DNA from: Bolinopsis microptera
Taxonomy: Eukaryota; Ctenophora; Tentaculata; Lobata; Bolinopsidae
Length of the DNA stretch: 64,000 bases
NCBI RefSeq assembly: GCF_026151205.1
Contig: NC_087076.1
Span: 3,991,902-4,055,901 of the forward strand
Direction: 5' to 3'
Made by a program: the position numbers and the translations under genes. This document shows, in pieces, positions 43,617-55,065 of the stretch (positions are counted from its first letter, which is position 1; each line of letters opens with the position of its first letter). Below the pieces are notes generated by a model. The model saw nothing but the letters and a program-made list of their open reading frames with translations. It ran no database searches and had not been told where the DNA came from.

Positions 43617-45420
43617 TCAGAGGTCTTTGTTCTGTGATATCGAAATCATGGCTTGTGTAGTCTGAATATCGACCTCGATGTAGTTGATGACGGATTCTGG
43701 TTCTGGGCGCGGCTGCACGGCAGGGTTTAGGCGCGGTGACATGCTGTCTTCCGTCCTCTGTTCCAACTGAAATGTTTTATATTAAGAGAACGGATATGAA
43801 ATACATTGACTGGGATTGAAAGAAGAAAATATAAAACATACAGGGTGTCCCAAAAAACACTACCCAATAAGAAACTCTTCTAATTTTCTCAATTTTTCTT
43901 TAATGGCACTCATGTTTTAGTATGTTTACGGGAAGGGTTGGGGGATTTGTTGGTGACTTCTGAAACTTAAGCAAACTATTTTGAGTCCTTATTTGAAAAA
44001 TTTCAAAAATTGTTCGAAAAAGTCTTAAAATTATGGGCTTGTCCACCATTCGGAGCGCTGAGCCAAGAGGAAAAAAAACCTTTTTTCATGAAATTGATTG
44101 TAAACTGTTCCGTGTTGTCTCATCTAACTCATGAACACCTCTTTTGATGCTTAAAATCCCAATAGGTGCTCACAAATGGTCATTTTCCCAGCAGGCCTGG
44201 AACCCAAAGGCCAAAAATGGACGATATACCAAATTTGCATATAAACTAGGCAATTTTTTATGCGAAAGTCGTTGATTTTCTAGCTTTAATGGTCCTAGAT
44301 GTTTCTTGGTAAGTGTACTGACAGAGTAGTGTATCCAAAAATTTAAAATAATACGAAAATAGGGCGAAATTAAAGGTAAAAAAGGGTGTGGCCCGAAAAT
44401 GCTCCAAAAAAGACCCTGCACCATATCAAAAACCTCAATTTCAGTTCTCAATGCGAAGAAGACTTTCTATTGTGTCTGCATATACCTGGTTTACAACTTG
44501 GGACTGTCTAAACGTTACAAAACTAGGATTCCATCATGGACGAAAACTATCACCTATTCTGGGATCACACCAAGATTTTTTCGCATATCTTTAAGATCGA
44601 AAATATGTTGCCCATCAAGCTTATATGACACTCCCAATGGTCCTAAACGAATCTCCTAATCCTTTAGAAAATAATACCAAGAGATCAGAACCAAAGAGTT
44701 AAAACTGAGAAAACTAGGAGAGTTTCTTATTGGGTAGTGTTTTTTGGGACACCCTGTATCTTGGTTTGTCAAAAAACCAAAAAACCACTAATCAAATACT
44801 CTTGTACTTTCTAAAGAGGAAATAGAAATAAATCACATTATTTTTTTTGAAAATATCAATTGACATTTGCCTTCGCAATGAAGATTCTAGTATACATTCT
44901 GATATAATTGTGTGAGCAAAGTTATTCTTTATATTCCGAGGAATTGTCACCGAGAAATTTAGTGTGATTTGAAATGTCATTTTTAAATGTTTTTGATTTG
45001 ATTTGATCTCTTAATCTATTCTGCATTTGATCGACCAGTATCAAGAGATCTAAACAATTCTCACTATCATATTTCATAAACGAAGATAAGAAAACCTCAA
45101 TGTAGCTCTGTGTGTTATTGGGGTCCTCCTGTACGCTGTGCTTGGTACTACGGTGACGTTTTGGCGGTGATTTCACGTTCTCATAATTCTGATCATCTTG
45201 AAGGTTGATGTACTCTGTCTGGGGTCCGTCTGCTTCATTATCAAGCGAATACACGTGTGAGTTGGAGGGGCGCTGCGCAGAGGACGAACCCGGGCCCGAT
45301 TCTGAGGATAGAAAGAGCTTTATAGAAAAGAGTGTAAATGTTAAATTTTGAGCTGCAAAGTGTGTTAATAAAACCTTAGTGTTCGGTGTAGTACTTTGGT
45401 AAAATGTTAAATATATTGTT

Positions 45421-45493
<73 letters not shown>

Positions 45494-47390
45494 TTTAAAT
45501 AATACATCAGCTAATCAATACAGCTCAGTGAAGAGTATATCATACAAGGCTAGGTGTTAAAGTAGATTACAAACTGCGTCAAATCAAAAAGAAATCGTGC
45601 GAAGAAAAATCCAAAGAAAAACAATGCTTCGCACCACTGAATCATAATGCTAGTTGATATATATATTGTATAAATTTTTAAAAATCAAACAGTAAACTTC
45701 CAAAGAACAATGATTATAATAATACCGTATCGGCTAAATAGTGACAAAAGAAAGTAAATAATAGTTAAATTTTTATGCAATTTCCATTCCTTAATTAAGG
45801 TGCATGCATTAGTGCTGTAACTAGAGTGTAAAAGAAGAGAATCAAGGTATGAGGGGGTATGATGCTCACCAGTGGAGCGCTGGCGGGACATCCTACTTGT
45901 GGACCTACTGCTACCTACACGTCAATTATTATAAGTAATACAGCGCAACAAGTAGATTCAGGTTAACCATGGTTCCTAGCCACCACATTTTCAGAGAAAT
46001 AAAACGAGGAGAATTAGAAAGTTAAACAGATATTTAAACAAGGTGCCATGTTAAAAGAGCAGCAACCCCTTATAAGCCCCTCATTAAGGTTCCCTCACCT
46101 GAACCGGAGTGACCGGAGTTAGGATATCGTTTCTGACAGTGTTTAGTGCTCTCGTATTTTTCCCTCATAGCATCAATACGTTTCTGTATTTCTTCTCCAA
46201 GCTGCTCCGCTTTCCGGCACCGGAACAAGTACTGGCCCTGTAATGTGTATTTGTAGTGTGTTACACGGTCAATATAACAATATAACCTGAAACATGAGCC
46301 ATGATCCATATTTCCGGGTTCACCCAGGAATTGATATCTTTTAGGTAAAGTCGGCTGGAAGTATTTCGAATTTCAATAAAAATATGCTGTGGCCGGTTCA
46401 CCGAATTACAAGTTTGCAGGTTTCTTCACATTTCACAGACACAAAAAACGGCCGTATGAATCGTGCGATAACCGTAATATTTGAATCTTGTGATATACAT
46501 AACATCAAAATACCGAGGGTTTTTACCTCTCCAGTTTTTGTTCGTGATCCTGCATGAATAGAGAATACTTTCTTTTCTGTTCCATATTTTCTGATAAATT
46601 GGAACTCCCACTGGTAAAGTGGTTCTTGCTGAAAATAGTTTATAATAGTAACGAAGAATAGCCACCATTCTTACTTCATAACTTAACCGGATTACGAAAT
46701 TAAAAAATATTCTAAACAGCGGACATAAATAGCTGCCAAACTGAAATAGCACAAAGTGCATTTAAATCAGGATATCACTCGAAATCACTAGCCACAACAC
46801 ATTTCATATTTCACTCCCATTTAGCGCATACCTGTACTGATAAGACGCCTAATTGCGGCTGTATCAGCAAGTAAAGTATTTCCTATAAATTTGTAAACCT
46901 ATCAAATATTACAGATCAGAGACTTTAGAATCAACCGATGGAATTTGAAATAAAAAGTTTTGAATTCGAATACATATTTGTGTGTGGATGAATATTTCTT
47001 ATTAAAATAATCATATATTTTTGAGTAAACACTGACTGGTACTACGGGCCAGTCCCCAATCAGTTAGTAATTATCAATCACAATAGTACATAAATAAAGT
47101 ATTATCATAATATTGAATTTTTGAATAGATCGAATTATGGCTCGCAAAACAAGCAAGATATTTCTTTGCTTTCGAAAAAAAAAATACTCTATTATATCTA
47201 TTTGGATGACCAAAACATTAAAGCTCACCTTCTTGTTTTCATAGAAGAGAATCTCATTGTCAGTGAGCAACAGGTTACCCTTGTGAGTAGCTTTAGCAGT
47301 TTCCTTGGCACGGATAGAGGCCTTGTAACTGTGCGGAGCAGGTTCTGTCTCCTCGAGAAGATTGCTTAACTTTCTTACGCATTGTCCCAT
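43617..47390 (-). CDS. FRS2/DOK-like PTB-domain signalling adaptor
   Basis: Six exons: 47390-47229, 46628-46527, 46237-46099, 45914-45870, 45301-45096 and 43766-43617. Phases agree throughout and give 267 aa. It starts MGQC, a candidate N-myristoylation signal. An IRS-type PTB domain spans about residues 20-115: KGNLLLTDNEILFY, WEFQFIRKYG, VFSIHAGSRTKTGE, GQYLFRCRKAEQL. The tail has tyrosine motifs EYINL (Tyr180) and NYENV (Tyr189), both matching the pYxN GRB2-binding pattern, plus SYIE (Tyr216) and NYIEV (Tyr247). No PH domain precedes the PTB domain, which favours FRS2 over DOK. Known role: membrane-anchored docking protein linking FGF and related receptors to GRB2-Ras. At 267 aa it is about half the vertebrate FRS2 length. 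The exon 5 donor (GTTTTC) is weak. Confidence 0.82.
43841..44756. mobile_element. 916-bp Tc1/mariner-type non-autonomous TIR element
   Basis: The ends CAGGGTGTCCCAAAAAACAC and complement form inverted repeats of about 52 bp with few mismatches. They are flanked by TA on both sides (43839-43840, 44757-44758). TA duplication and the CAGGGTGTCCC end are typical of Tc1/mariner elements. No transposase is encoded. It sits in the last intron of the PTB-adaptor gene. Confidence 0.85.
45427..45491. repeat. (AG)n microsatellite
   Basis: A perfect AG/GA run of about 65 bp lies in an intron of the PTB-adaptor gene. On the transcribed (minus) strand it reads CT. Confidence 0.97.
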
Positions 47391-47889
47391 ACCATGCTAT
47401 AGTTCTGGTACCATTTCTAGGGGTTGTAGGGGTCAACTTTTACAGGAAATCATACTAATCAAGGTATTCTTTAGTTATTTATAGACCATTTCCCAACAGC
47501 CAACAGGTAATGATAATTTGCATAGTTGAAGGAAAGTTGAAACAAGTAAAACCAAGGCCTATCTAGCTCATTCCATGAACAATTTAAAGTAAGACGGAAT
47601 TTACACTTTCAACTCAAGATCAAAAACACTGTCAACGGTAATACTATTGTCCTAATATGCTTTAACCCTCATATATCTGCTGTGAATTCTAATTAAACGA
47701 GATTCAAGTTGTTCTATTATATAATGCATTATGCAGTACTTAAAAGTACATCAACAAAATGAAAAATCGATTAAATAAATGAATGACTGTCTCTAACTTT
47801 AAAACCTAAAGTTGGCTGAATATGACCCATATTTTTTCCTAATCAATTGCCTACTTATGAAGATAAATTATTTAAAACACGAAAATATT

Positions 47890-49575
47890 CTAAATCAGAG
47901 GCTCTAGATTAATTTCAAGCACCGAACAAGGTAAAGAAATCTCAAATTTCTCTAAAACCTCCGGATGTAAGATTCCTAAGTGTCCAATTTTTTTACTTCC
48001 CAAAAGTACATCAGCTCCTCTTCCAGAGAAGAACATAGGATCAGAGGATTGTTGAATGGAGTAATTCTTTTCATTGAGTGCCATCATGAGCCGATCCAAA
48101 ACACCGTGGACAACTTCAAAACCAGATGTTTTTCCACAGTATAGTGCACAAACATTCCTCAAATTCTTGCAGCCTGTGTCAGCATCTTCTTCCTTTATAA
48201 CTATGTCATTAACTTCGAAAAGCTTGAGAGGTAAAGGCATCTTTCTGTTACAGCTCACAGTTTTCAGTATGCCAGGGAGAAGTTGAGTTCTCACAACTTG
48301 GAACTCAAAGGTCTTTGGATTAGCGATCTGAACTGCATTATCAATTGCTTTGGGGATCCTGAGGTTAGTTGAAATATCATCTCTAGAACAGAGAGAGAAT
48401 GTGAGAACCTCAGTGAATCCTGCTCTAGCGAGTTCTTCCCTCACACTGTCAGTAAGCTTGTTAACCTCTTGTTCTGTACCTATGGTGTAAATATCTGGTA
48501 TCTGCTTTGTTATGTTGTTGTACCCGTAAGCAATAGCAACATCTTCTTCTATGTCACATTGGTGCAATATGTCATGTCTTGTTGGACCAATCTCAACAGA
48601 AACTTCATCTCCTTGACATTTTGAAGGTAGATACATTCTGCAAAGGAGATTGGCGACATCATCTGGTGAAAGGTCGGTAATTCCACTTTTTAAACACATT
48701 TCTTTAGCACTACAAACCTCTGTTCTGTACCCCATTTTAGGAGTAGTAACAGAACCACTACTTGTTACAATCTCAACTGCTTCACAGCTGAACTGATCCA
48801 AGCAGTGTTCACTGAACATGGTGCAAATTGTATCCAGAACAATCTTGGCTTTTTCCCGATCTTTAGCAGTAATTTCAATGAAGATATTCTTGGTGCTCAG
48901 GGTAATTTTGCTGTGCTCGCCATTAATAATGGGAGGTAAAGAAAGCACAACTCCGTTAGCATCAGTAATTATCGGATAAACTGGGCTACCCTCAAGGATT
49001 TGCAGGTATGGCTTCAGATATGTTTGTTTGAATTTTTCAAACATCTCATTAGCAGTCATCACTGTATCTTGATTAAGTGGCCGGAATTTGATTTCCTCAG
49101 GTGGTGTAGCTTTATAAGTAAAGGGACCTTGTATAGTATCCAAATCATGTGTTCCAATGGATACTAAAGATCTTTCTCTTCCAATATTTTGATGAAGCTT
49201 GTCCTGTAGCAAAATGAAGCTGTTATATATCTCTTCAGTGAAAGTAATATCCCGGAGCACAGCAGCAACACAATAAGGGCGGACAGATTTAACAGAATCA
49301 TCAACTGTCATGGTCTCCCTACTTGGCTTAACAATGAAGCGTGGAGCTTTCGATCGCTCTCTGAAAACATTCATTGCCCTAGAGAGTCCTTCCACACATA
49401 GCAAGTCATAGCGATTAGCAGGAATATCTATTTTAAATTTGGTAATACCATTTTCCTGAACAACATCATCAAGTTCAATACCAAAATCAAAACATTCATC
49501 TTCAAACTCTTCTTCTGTGAAAGTACATCCTAATCTTTCATAAAGAATATCTCTGGTGACAGTAATGGTAGGCAT
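47890..49575 (-). CDS. FARSB: Phenylalanyl-tRNA synthetase beta subunit, cytosolic
   Basis: One uninterrupted 561-aa frame, near full length for eukaryotic FARSB (about 590). Seen: the N-terminal MPTITVTRDILYERLG with TEEEFEDECFDFGIELDD; a B3/B4-type segment with RPYCVAAVLRDITF, IGRERSLVSIGTHDLD and GPFTYKATPPEEIKFRPL; a B5-type region with GDEVSVEIGPTRHDILHQCD and EEDVAIAYGYNNI; and the catalytic-like fold with FTEVLTFSLCSRDD, NPKTFEFQVVRTQLLPG and LPLKLFEVND. Role: pairs with the alpha subunit as an alpha2beta2 enzyme charging tRNA-Phe in the cytosol. The beta subunit handles tRNA binding and editing. Odd: no introns in the coding region. A pyrimidine-rich acceptor (TTTGTTTCAG) ends one base before the ATG, so a 5' UTR intron or spliced leader is likely. 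The start matches the family N-terminus. Confidence 0.97.
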   Translation of the reverse strand: MPTITVTRDILYERLGCTFTEEEFEDECFDFGIELDDVVQENGITKFKIDIPANRYDLLCVEGLSRAMNVFRERSKAPRFIVKPSRETMTVDDSVKSVRPYCVAAVLRDITFTEEIYNSFILLQDKLHQNIGRERSLVSIGTHDLDTIQGPFTYKATPPEEIKFRPLNQDTVMTANEMFEKFKQTYLKPYLQILEGSPVYPIITDANGVVLSLPPIINGEHSKITLSTKNIFIEITAKDREKAKIVLDTICTMFSEHCLDQFSCEAVEIVTSSGSVTTPKMGYRTEVCSAKEMCLKSGITDLSPDDVANLLCRMYLPSKCQGDEVSVEIGPTRHDILHQCDIEEDVAIAYGYNNITKQIPDIYTIGTEQEVNKLTDSVREELARAGFTEVLTFSLCSRDDISTNLRIPKAIDNAVQIANPKTFEFQVVRTQLLPGILKTVSCNRKMPLPLKLFEVNDIVIKEEDADTGCKNLRNVCALYCGKTSGFEVVHGVLDRLMMALNEKNYSIQQSSDPMFFSGRGADVLLGSKKIGHLGILHPEVLEKFEISLPCSVLEINLEPLI

Positions 49576-50470
49576 CCTGAAACAAACTTTATTAGAATTC
49601 TTCTTGCTTGTAATACAAAATCTAATGGCAGAAAATTAAGTTTAGAGGTGGGAAGGGGGCGGGCGGGATCACACGACAGCAAACTGTTTGGCATCGCAGT
49701 GTTCACGGCCCGTACTGCGCAAACGACAGAAATTTCCCAAAATTATTCTTTTTCTGAAATTTTGGCTCTAGTAATTAGTAAATGTGACATGTAATTGTAA
49801 GATAACAATTGAATAGATCCTGCGCACGACCCTTACAGCCACAACTTAGGATTTCTCAACAATGTGAGGCTGTGTGCACGGCAGGCTGTGTATATGGTTG
49901 CCGAACACCAACTCGTTACTCTCCATGAGCGCAGCTGGAGTCAAGGTATCTGAGGATGCAGTTTACGCTGACTCCAGATACTAACGTCAGCACAAATTAC
50001 GAGAAATTATTTATGCTAAAGAGTAGAGGCTAGGGGACTGGGGGTCCCAATAAGGTCAATCATAAAAATCGAAAGATCTTCCAGATGCTCTTACTTCAAA
50101 GTAATGGGTTCTAAAAGGTTAGTGCGTATACATATAATTCTATTAAAAATAAAAAATTATTAAAAAAAGAAGTGCACAAATTTCAATAATCAATGTGAGA
50201 CGATTATATAATATGGTATCTCCAGTGTGATACCTAAACTAAAGGAATCTCACAAGAATAAGATCCAAGCTTGAACTAAACGTACAGCCTGTGAACTCTA
50301 AAATATTACTGTTTTGTTTTTTAGAGGACTCAGGGTATCATCCTCTATATGGTCATGCTTCATCATCAACTAGAGTTCCACACCCAATTCATAAATCAAT
50401 ATCTTAATATACCTAGCATACAGACATTTATTGACTGTTGCAATGCAATAGTTGAATCTACTATATTATC
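49576..50470. other. Region upstream of FARSB
   Basis: It should contain the FARSB promoter and any 5' UTR exon. No element was recognised. A small imperfect inverted repeat around GGAGTCAAGGTATCTG lies near 49935-49985. Confidence 0.4.
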
Positions 50471-50499
50471 TGCTATATTATTTTGCAAAACTCGTTTAA

Positions 50500-50886
50500 C
50501 ATCCGAGCGTGCTAAATCACTCTACAGTCGATCTTCGAGATTGTTCTAAGAGGGCCCCCGACAGTTGAAACCAGCTTGAATCGATGTATTTTCATACGCT
50601 GATTCAGAATCACCCCCCATAACATAGGGTTAAAATGCTCCCCTGCCGAGATATTGGCGAAAAACTGTCTTGATCACGTGATATGACCGTATAAGGAAGT
50701 TGGTCGAATTTCTCGTTAGGGTTAGGGTTTCAGCATATGCTTTTGTTAGGGATTGGGTTAGGGTAAGGGTTGAGATCAGATAAGAGGGTTAGCCGTTAGG
50801 GTTTCGAATAGTCGTTCAGGGCCAGCTAGAGAACGGGTTGAAAAAGTCACGTGACAGTCGAGTGTAGAGTGATTAATCATCATCCT
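50500..50886. mobile_element. 387-bp TTAA-flanked MITE (piggyBac-like)
   Basis: TTAA occurs at 50496-50499 and 50887-50890. Inverted subterminal repeats contain AATCACTCTACAGTCGA at the left and the same with one change at the right. The other arm of the foldback has the uninterrupted site (52130-52140), proving the insertion and its TTAA duplication. TTAA targeting is typical of piggyBac. The interior holds degenerate TTAGGG repeats (about 50715-50815) and no ORF. Confidence 0.85.
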
Positions 50887-51346
50887 TTAATATCTTGACA
50901 ATATTTAAAGTTTATGGTTTTAGGTTTAGGCGCGGCGCACCGCTTATATGTTATAGCTCATTCAGCTTCTGTTTTCAGCGATGTGTTGCTACACACTGTA
51001 TAGCATTTGGGTCAAGCGCGGTGCCGCGCCTAAGCAGCAAAAGTGTTATTTATTTTAAAATTTATTTTTGTATCTCAAAAATGATGTAAAGTTTTTAATA
51101 TGACGTAGAATTAAAGCTATTTCCGTACAGCCTAAGTGCTAAGCATGCTCGTTAGAAAAACTATGAACAATGAACATAACATGCTAGCTTTCTTTATTTT
51201 TGTAAGTCGCGTCGGCTGACATCTTGGGTTGTACTGGATGTAACAAGTTTATTATTGGATGTCTACTTATATTTATTATGATATCATTATTCATTGTAAT
51301 GGCAATAAAATTTAAATTTTGTTTTACTTAAATTTTGTTTTACTTA

Positions 51347-51672
51347 CACAGTTACAGAAGATCTCATTATTTTAATGAATTCATATCGAACCTTATGAAT
51401 GTAATGAAGATTCTTGATCTATTGGCAGGACCCCTCCTCATTTAACCCGATTATTCGGCTGAGTCAACCGAGGAGACACTAAAAGGGTTCAACGTACCCT
51501 TAGCTATCTCCCTAGATTAGTTTATAAATGTAGATGTAGATGCATAGAAGAGGTATGCTCACAGTTCATTCGACAGAGTCAGAGTTGATACTGGGATTAG
51601 AACCTGGCCTTATGTGCAGAAGGTGCGGTGGTTGCTCTAACCAGTTACTACTCGGCCACCTAGCCCAATCTA
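51347..51672 (-). repeat. tRNA-derived SINE in the foldback loop
   Basis: On the minus strand the head at 51665-51585 reads GGGCTAGGTGGCCGAGTAGT with TGGTTAGAGCA (A-box like), and downstream CCAGGTTCTAATCCCAG (B-box like). A roughly 230-bp unrelated body follows. Spacing and order fit a Pol III tRNA-headed SINE. Its length nearly equals the loop, so the SINE may have separated the arms. Confidence 0.7.
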
Positions 51673-52161
51673 TAAGTAAAACAAAATTTTTTTAAGTAAA
51701 ACAAAATTTAAATTTTATTGCCATTACAATGAATAATGATATCATAATAAATATAAGTAGACATCCGATAATAAACTTGTTACATCCAGTACAACCCAAG
51801 ATGTCAGCCGACGCGACTTACAAAAATAAAGAAAGCTAGCATGTTATGTTCATTGTTCATAGTTTTTCTAACGAGCATGCTTAGCACTTAGGCTGTACGG
51901 AAATAGCTTTAATTCTACGTCATATTAAAAACTTTACATCATTTTTGAGATACAAAAATAAATTTTAAAATAAATAACTCTTTTGCTGCTTTTGCGCGGC
52001 ACCGCGCTTGATCCACATGCTATACAGTGTGTAGCAACACATCGCTGAAAACAGAAGCTGAATGAGCTATAACATATAAGCGGTGCGCCGCGCCTAAACC
52101 TAAATCCATAAACTTTAAATATTGTCAAGATATTAAACGAGTTTTGCAAAATAATATAGCA

Positions 52162-53170
52162 TGCTGACTTCGTAGGATATTACAATTATACCAGTGCCAG
52201 TTCCAAATGTGAGTCAGCGCTTAAACCAAAAGCAGTTGGCAAAAGGAGCCAGTTGCCTGCAAGAGCTTTACTAGCACCCGATTTACCACTTTTGGAGCAC
52301 AAACTCAAACCTAAAACCGGCCAAGCACAAAAATATGTTATCGCCACGATTGGGTGGATTGATTCCCAGAATATTTATCAGCACGCGGCACTAATAATAT
52401 ATGAAGTTCATTATCGAATTTTAGATATGCCCTGGATCGTTTAACACATATATAAAAGGTTATTAAAAAATAATTAATGTTTGGTTCGTATAAATCGATA
52501 TTAATCAATTATTTGAAATAGTATTTGTGTTTGTTATTATTAACTATTGAGTTGCGTTCGATTTAAATATTAAAACACTACTACAATACATTTCACAAAA
52601 CAAAACGACGGGGACACAGAAAGGAGGAGGACAACACATCACACGGACGGAAACTGCTGCTGTTGACGAGTATCTGATTATATTAATTATGGGACTTTTG
52701 TTCATTAAAATAAGTGTGATCATACTTCTAGAGTATATTGGGCTGACACAGTTGCTGCAAGGTTAACATTGGGGTCCAAAACCGGGAGTGTGATACAACT
52801 TAATTTCGCGTTACGTAGTAAGAGATACAAAATATAAAATATAAGATATAAGTGACGGTAGGTTCACGGATATAGCGCGGCGTCATTTCATTAATCTGGC
52901 GCGGTAAATCACGCTGGGTAATGAAATGATAGAGTTATACAATATTTAAGTTTCGCGCGCTACGTTTACACAATATATTTGTGAGTCCGTCCCACGTTCC
53001 AGACGTACACTCCAGACAAGTCCAGACACTAGTGTAAAGCGGATGAGCTGATCAGTGTTCTCTGTTATATGCGTGAATATATAGTTTCTATGTTTGACTG
53101 TGGTGTGTATTGTGTGTGTTATTTTGTGTGTGTAGTATGAAATCTATATGGACTAGTTTGTATGTTCTTA
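52162..53170. other. Unassigned region and LINE 3' flank
   Basis: It contains an open stretch of about 95 codons (52163-52443, +) without a good start or homology that I can see, then AT-rich DNA. A GT-rich segment at 53095-53145 may be the 3' end of the neighbouring LINE copy. Confidence 0.3.
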
Positions 53171-54786
53171 TTATAGGCACATGTCATTTCCATCAAAGTT
53201 GAGTTCTGACCATTCATCAGTGTTTCCAGCTTTTTGAGCATTGAGTAGCATAGTTTTAATGCGACCTTTAACAAGTGCAATTGGGGACGAGAAGTCAATC
53301 TTACTAGAAGGTTTAAGGAATTTATTCCACATATTCGAGGTTTTATATACAAACAAATTGGTTGCAGCGGGGTTAATAAAGTAGTTATCACGTCGGGGTG
53401 ACTTTTTAAATAAATTGTACATCGGTATTGGAGTGTGAAGTTTGATTATTTTAAACATTTCAAGTAGACAGTGGTACTTATACAAATTATGCACGCAGAG
53501 TATTTTGTTTCTGCTGAGAAGGGGTTTACTTGATTCTCGTTTATAGAAGTCGGCTCCAAGTTTTTGGGATCCAATTGGGCGGGTTCTAGCACATGTTTTG
53601 AACTTATTACTGTATGCCTCTTGATCACCAAATAGAATACGAGTGCACTTTTTTTGAATTTTAAATATTGGTTCAAGCCTATTGTTCGATATGCCTCCCC
53701 ACACTGAGATCCCATATCCTAGATGAGATTCGAAGAGGGTGTGGTAGAGGTCATTATACAGCTCTTTAGGTATAAATCTTCTCATACGGCAGAGTTTACC
53801 GACTTAACACTTTAATTTAGAACTAAGATATGTGCAGTATGAGGTTTCCAGTTAAGGTTTTTATCTATAATAACGCCGAGGAATTTAGTTTCATCAACAC
53901 GTTTAATGACTGTGTTATTCAACGTTAAAATAAGATCATTACTATTACTACTACTACTAGTTACATCCTTCTTTCCTGGTGTAAAGTGAATGTAACAGCA
54001 TTTCTTGATGTTAATGTGGAGAAGATTGCATTTCATGTAATTGTAAACAGAATTCATTATAGTATTAGCTTTTTGGTAGAGATTCTGGACAGATTTGTCG
54101 ACTACAAATATATTGGTGTCATCAGCGAAAAGTATAAATTTTCCTAGGTCTGATGAGTTATAGATATCGTTTATGTAAATTATAAACAGTAGCGGTCCTA
54201 AAACACTACCTTGTGGTACTCCACAAATAACAGGGAGTTTATCAGATTCCTCACCTAAAACTGAAACGTACTGCTGTCTGTTAGATAGGTAACTTCCAAT
54301 AAGCTCGTTTGCGTTACCTCTTATACCATATTTGTCAAGTTTTATGAGAAGTTTATCGTGACTGATAGTGTCAAATGCCTTTGATAAGTCAATAAAGATA
54401 CCTAATACATGTTGCTTTTCCTTTATATGGGAGTTTACATAGTCAACTGAGTAATTAAGGGCGTGGTTAGTTGAGTGACTCTTCCTAAAACCAAACTGGT
54501 TCTCAAACAAAACGTTCTGCGACACAAGAAAACTGTACAAACGGGAGTAGATTACTTTCTCAAATAACTTTCCGAACACAGCTAGGGTAGATACTGGCCT
54601 ATAGTTTTCGAGATATTCTGTACCGTCTTTTTTGTATATAGGGCTAATTTTACCAATTTTCAGTCGGTCTGGAAAAGTTCCATTTCTCATGTGTTCATTA
54701 AATAATACTGACAGGAGTGGGCTTATAATCTTAGACGTTCGTTTGATGACGTGAATAGGGATGTCACGTCATCAAACGAACGTCTA
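53171..54786 (-). pseudogene. 5'-truncated, frameshifted LINE reverse transcriptase
   Basis: Two frames, 54690-53812 and 53785-53171, together give the RT palm and C-terminal part of an ORF2. Seen: NYRPVSTLAVFGKLFEK, QFGFRKSHST, GIFIDLSKAFDTISH, GVPQGSVLGPLLFIIYIND, and a palm motif ILFADDTNIF. After a frameshift near 53800 comes SHLGYGISVWGG and a tail ending GNDMCL. Coding similarity can be followed upstream to about 54760 (HVIKRTSKIISPL). The endonuclease is absent. It resembles jockey/CR1-type RTs and is a different lineage from the full-length LINE at 32-38 kb, judging by motif wording. Confidence 0.85.
54732..54786. repeat. 23-bp perfect inverted repeat at the LINE 5' junction
   Basis: Arms at 54732-54754 and 54764-54786 are perfectly complementary around a 9-base loop (core GACGTTCGTTTGATGACG). 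The left arm belongs to the LINE coding sequence. The right arm is an inverted copy just outside its truncated 5' end. Confidence 0.9.
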
Positions 54787-55065
54787 TAGCTATTATTGCG
54801 ATTAATACAACATGGTCTTATATTACATCTAAAACAGTGTAGTGTGTAGTGTTGTGTCCATTCTCGGTGAACATAGTAATAAGTGGAGAATCGATATTGC
54901 TTTCTCTCAAAGGGACTTCTCTTCTTATCCGTCAGATGCAGAGTCAAGTTCATGATCGCACTTCACTTTTTTACATTTTCAGATAGATCAATAACATAAC
55001 AGCAGGCTAAACTAAAGAACAAGTAAATCTAATGAATATTTGTGGAAGAAGTTCTAGATTAGATA

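Larger units (their letters stand above)
50471..52161. mobile_element. Foldback element with about 485-bp inverted arms
   Basis: The left arm, 50471-51346, is about 485 bp after removing an inserted element. The right arm, 51673-52161, is its nearly identical reverse complement. The outermost bases pair from TGCTATATTATTTTGC at 50471. The matching ORFs in the arms are non-functional by-products. The 326-bp loop holds a tRNA-like SINE. No clear flanking duplication was found. It may be a Foldback-type transposon or an inverted duplication; the low divergence of the arms suggests youth or gene conversion. Confidence 0.85.

Noticed and set aside
44170-44659. ORFs within the 916-bp mariner-type element
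   Set aside because: Short, overlapping on both strands, no DDE/D motif.
50886-52149. Two similar ORFs in opposite orientation (RFRRGAPLICYSSFSFCFQR)
   Set aside because: They are the two arms of the foldback, not a gene pair.
52163-52443. Roughly 95-codon plus-strand open frame beside the foldback
   Set aside because: Starts without ATG, overlaps the element border, and shows no recognisable domain.
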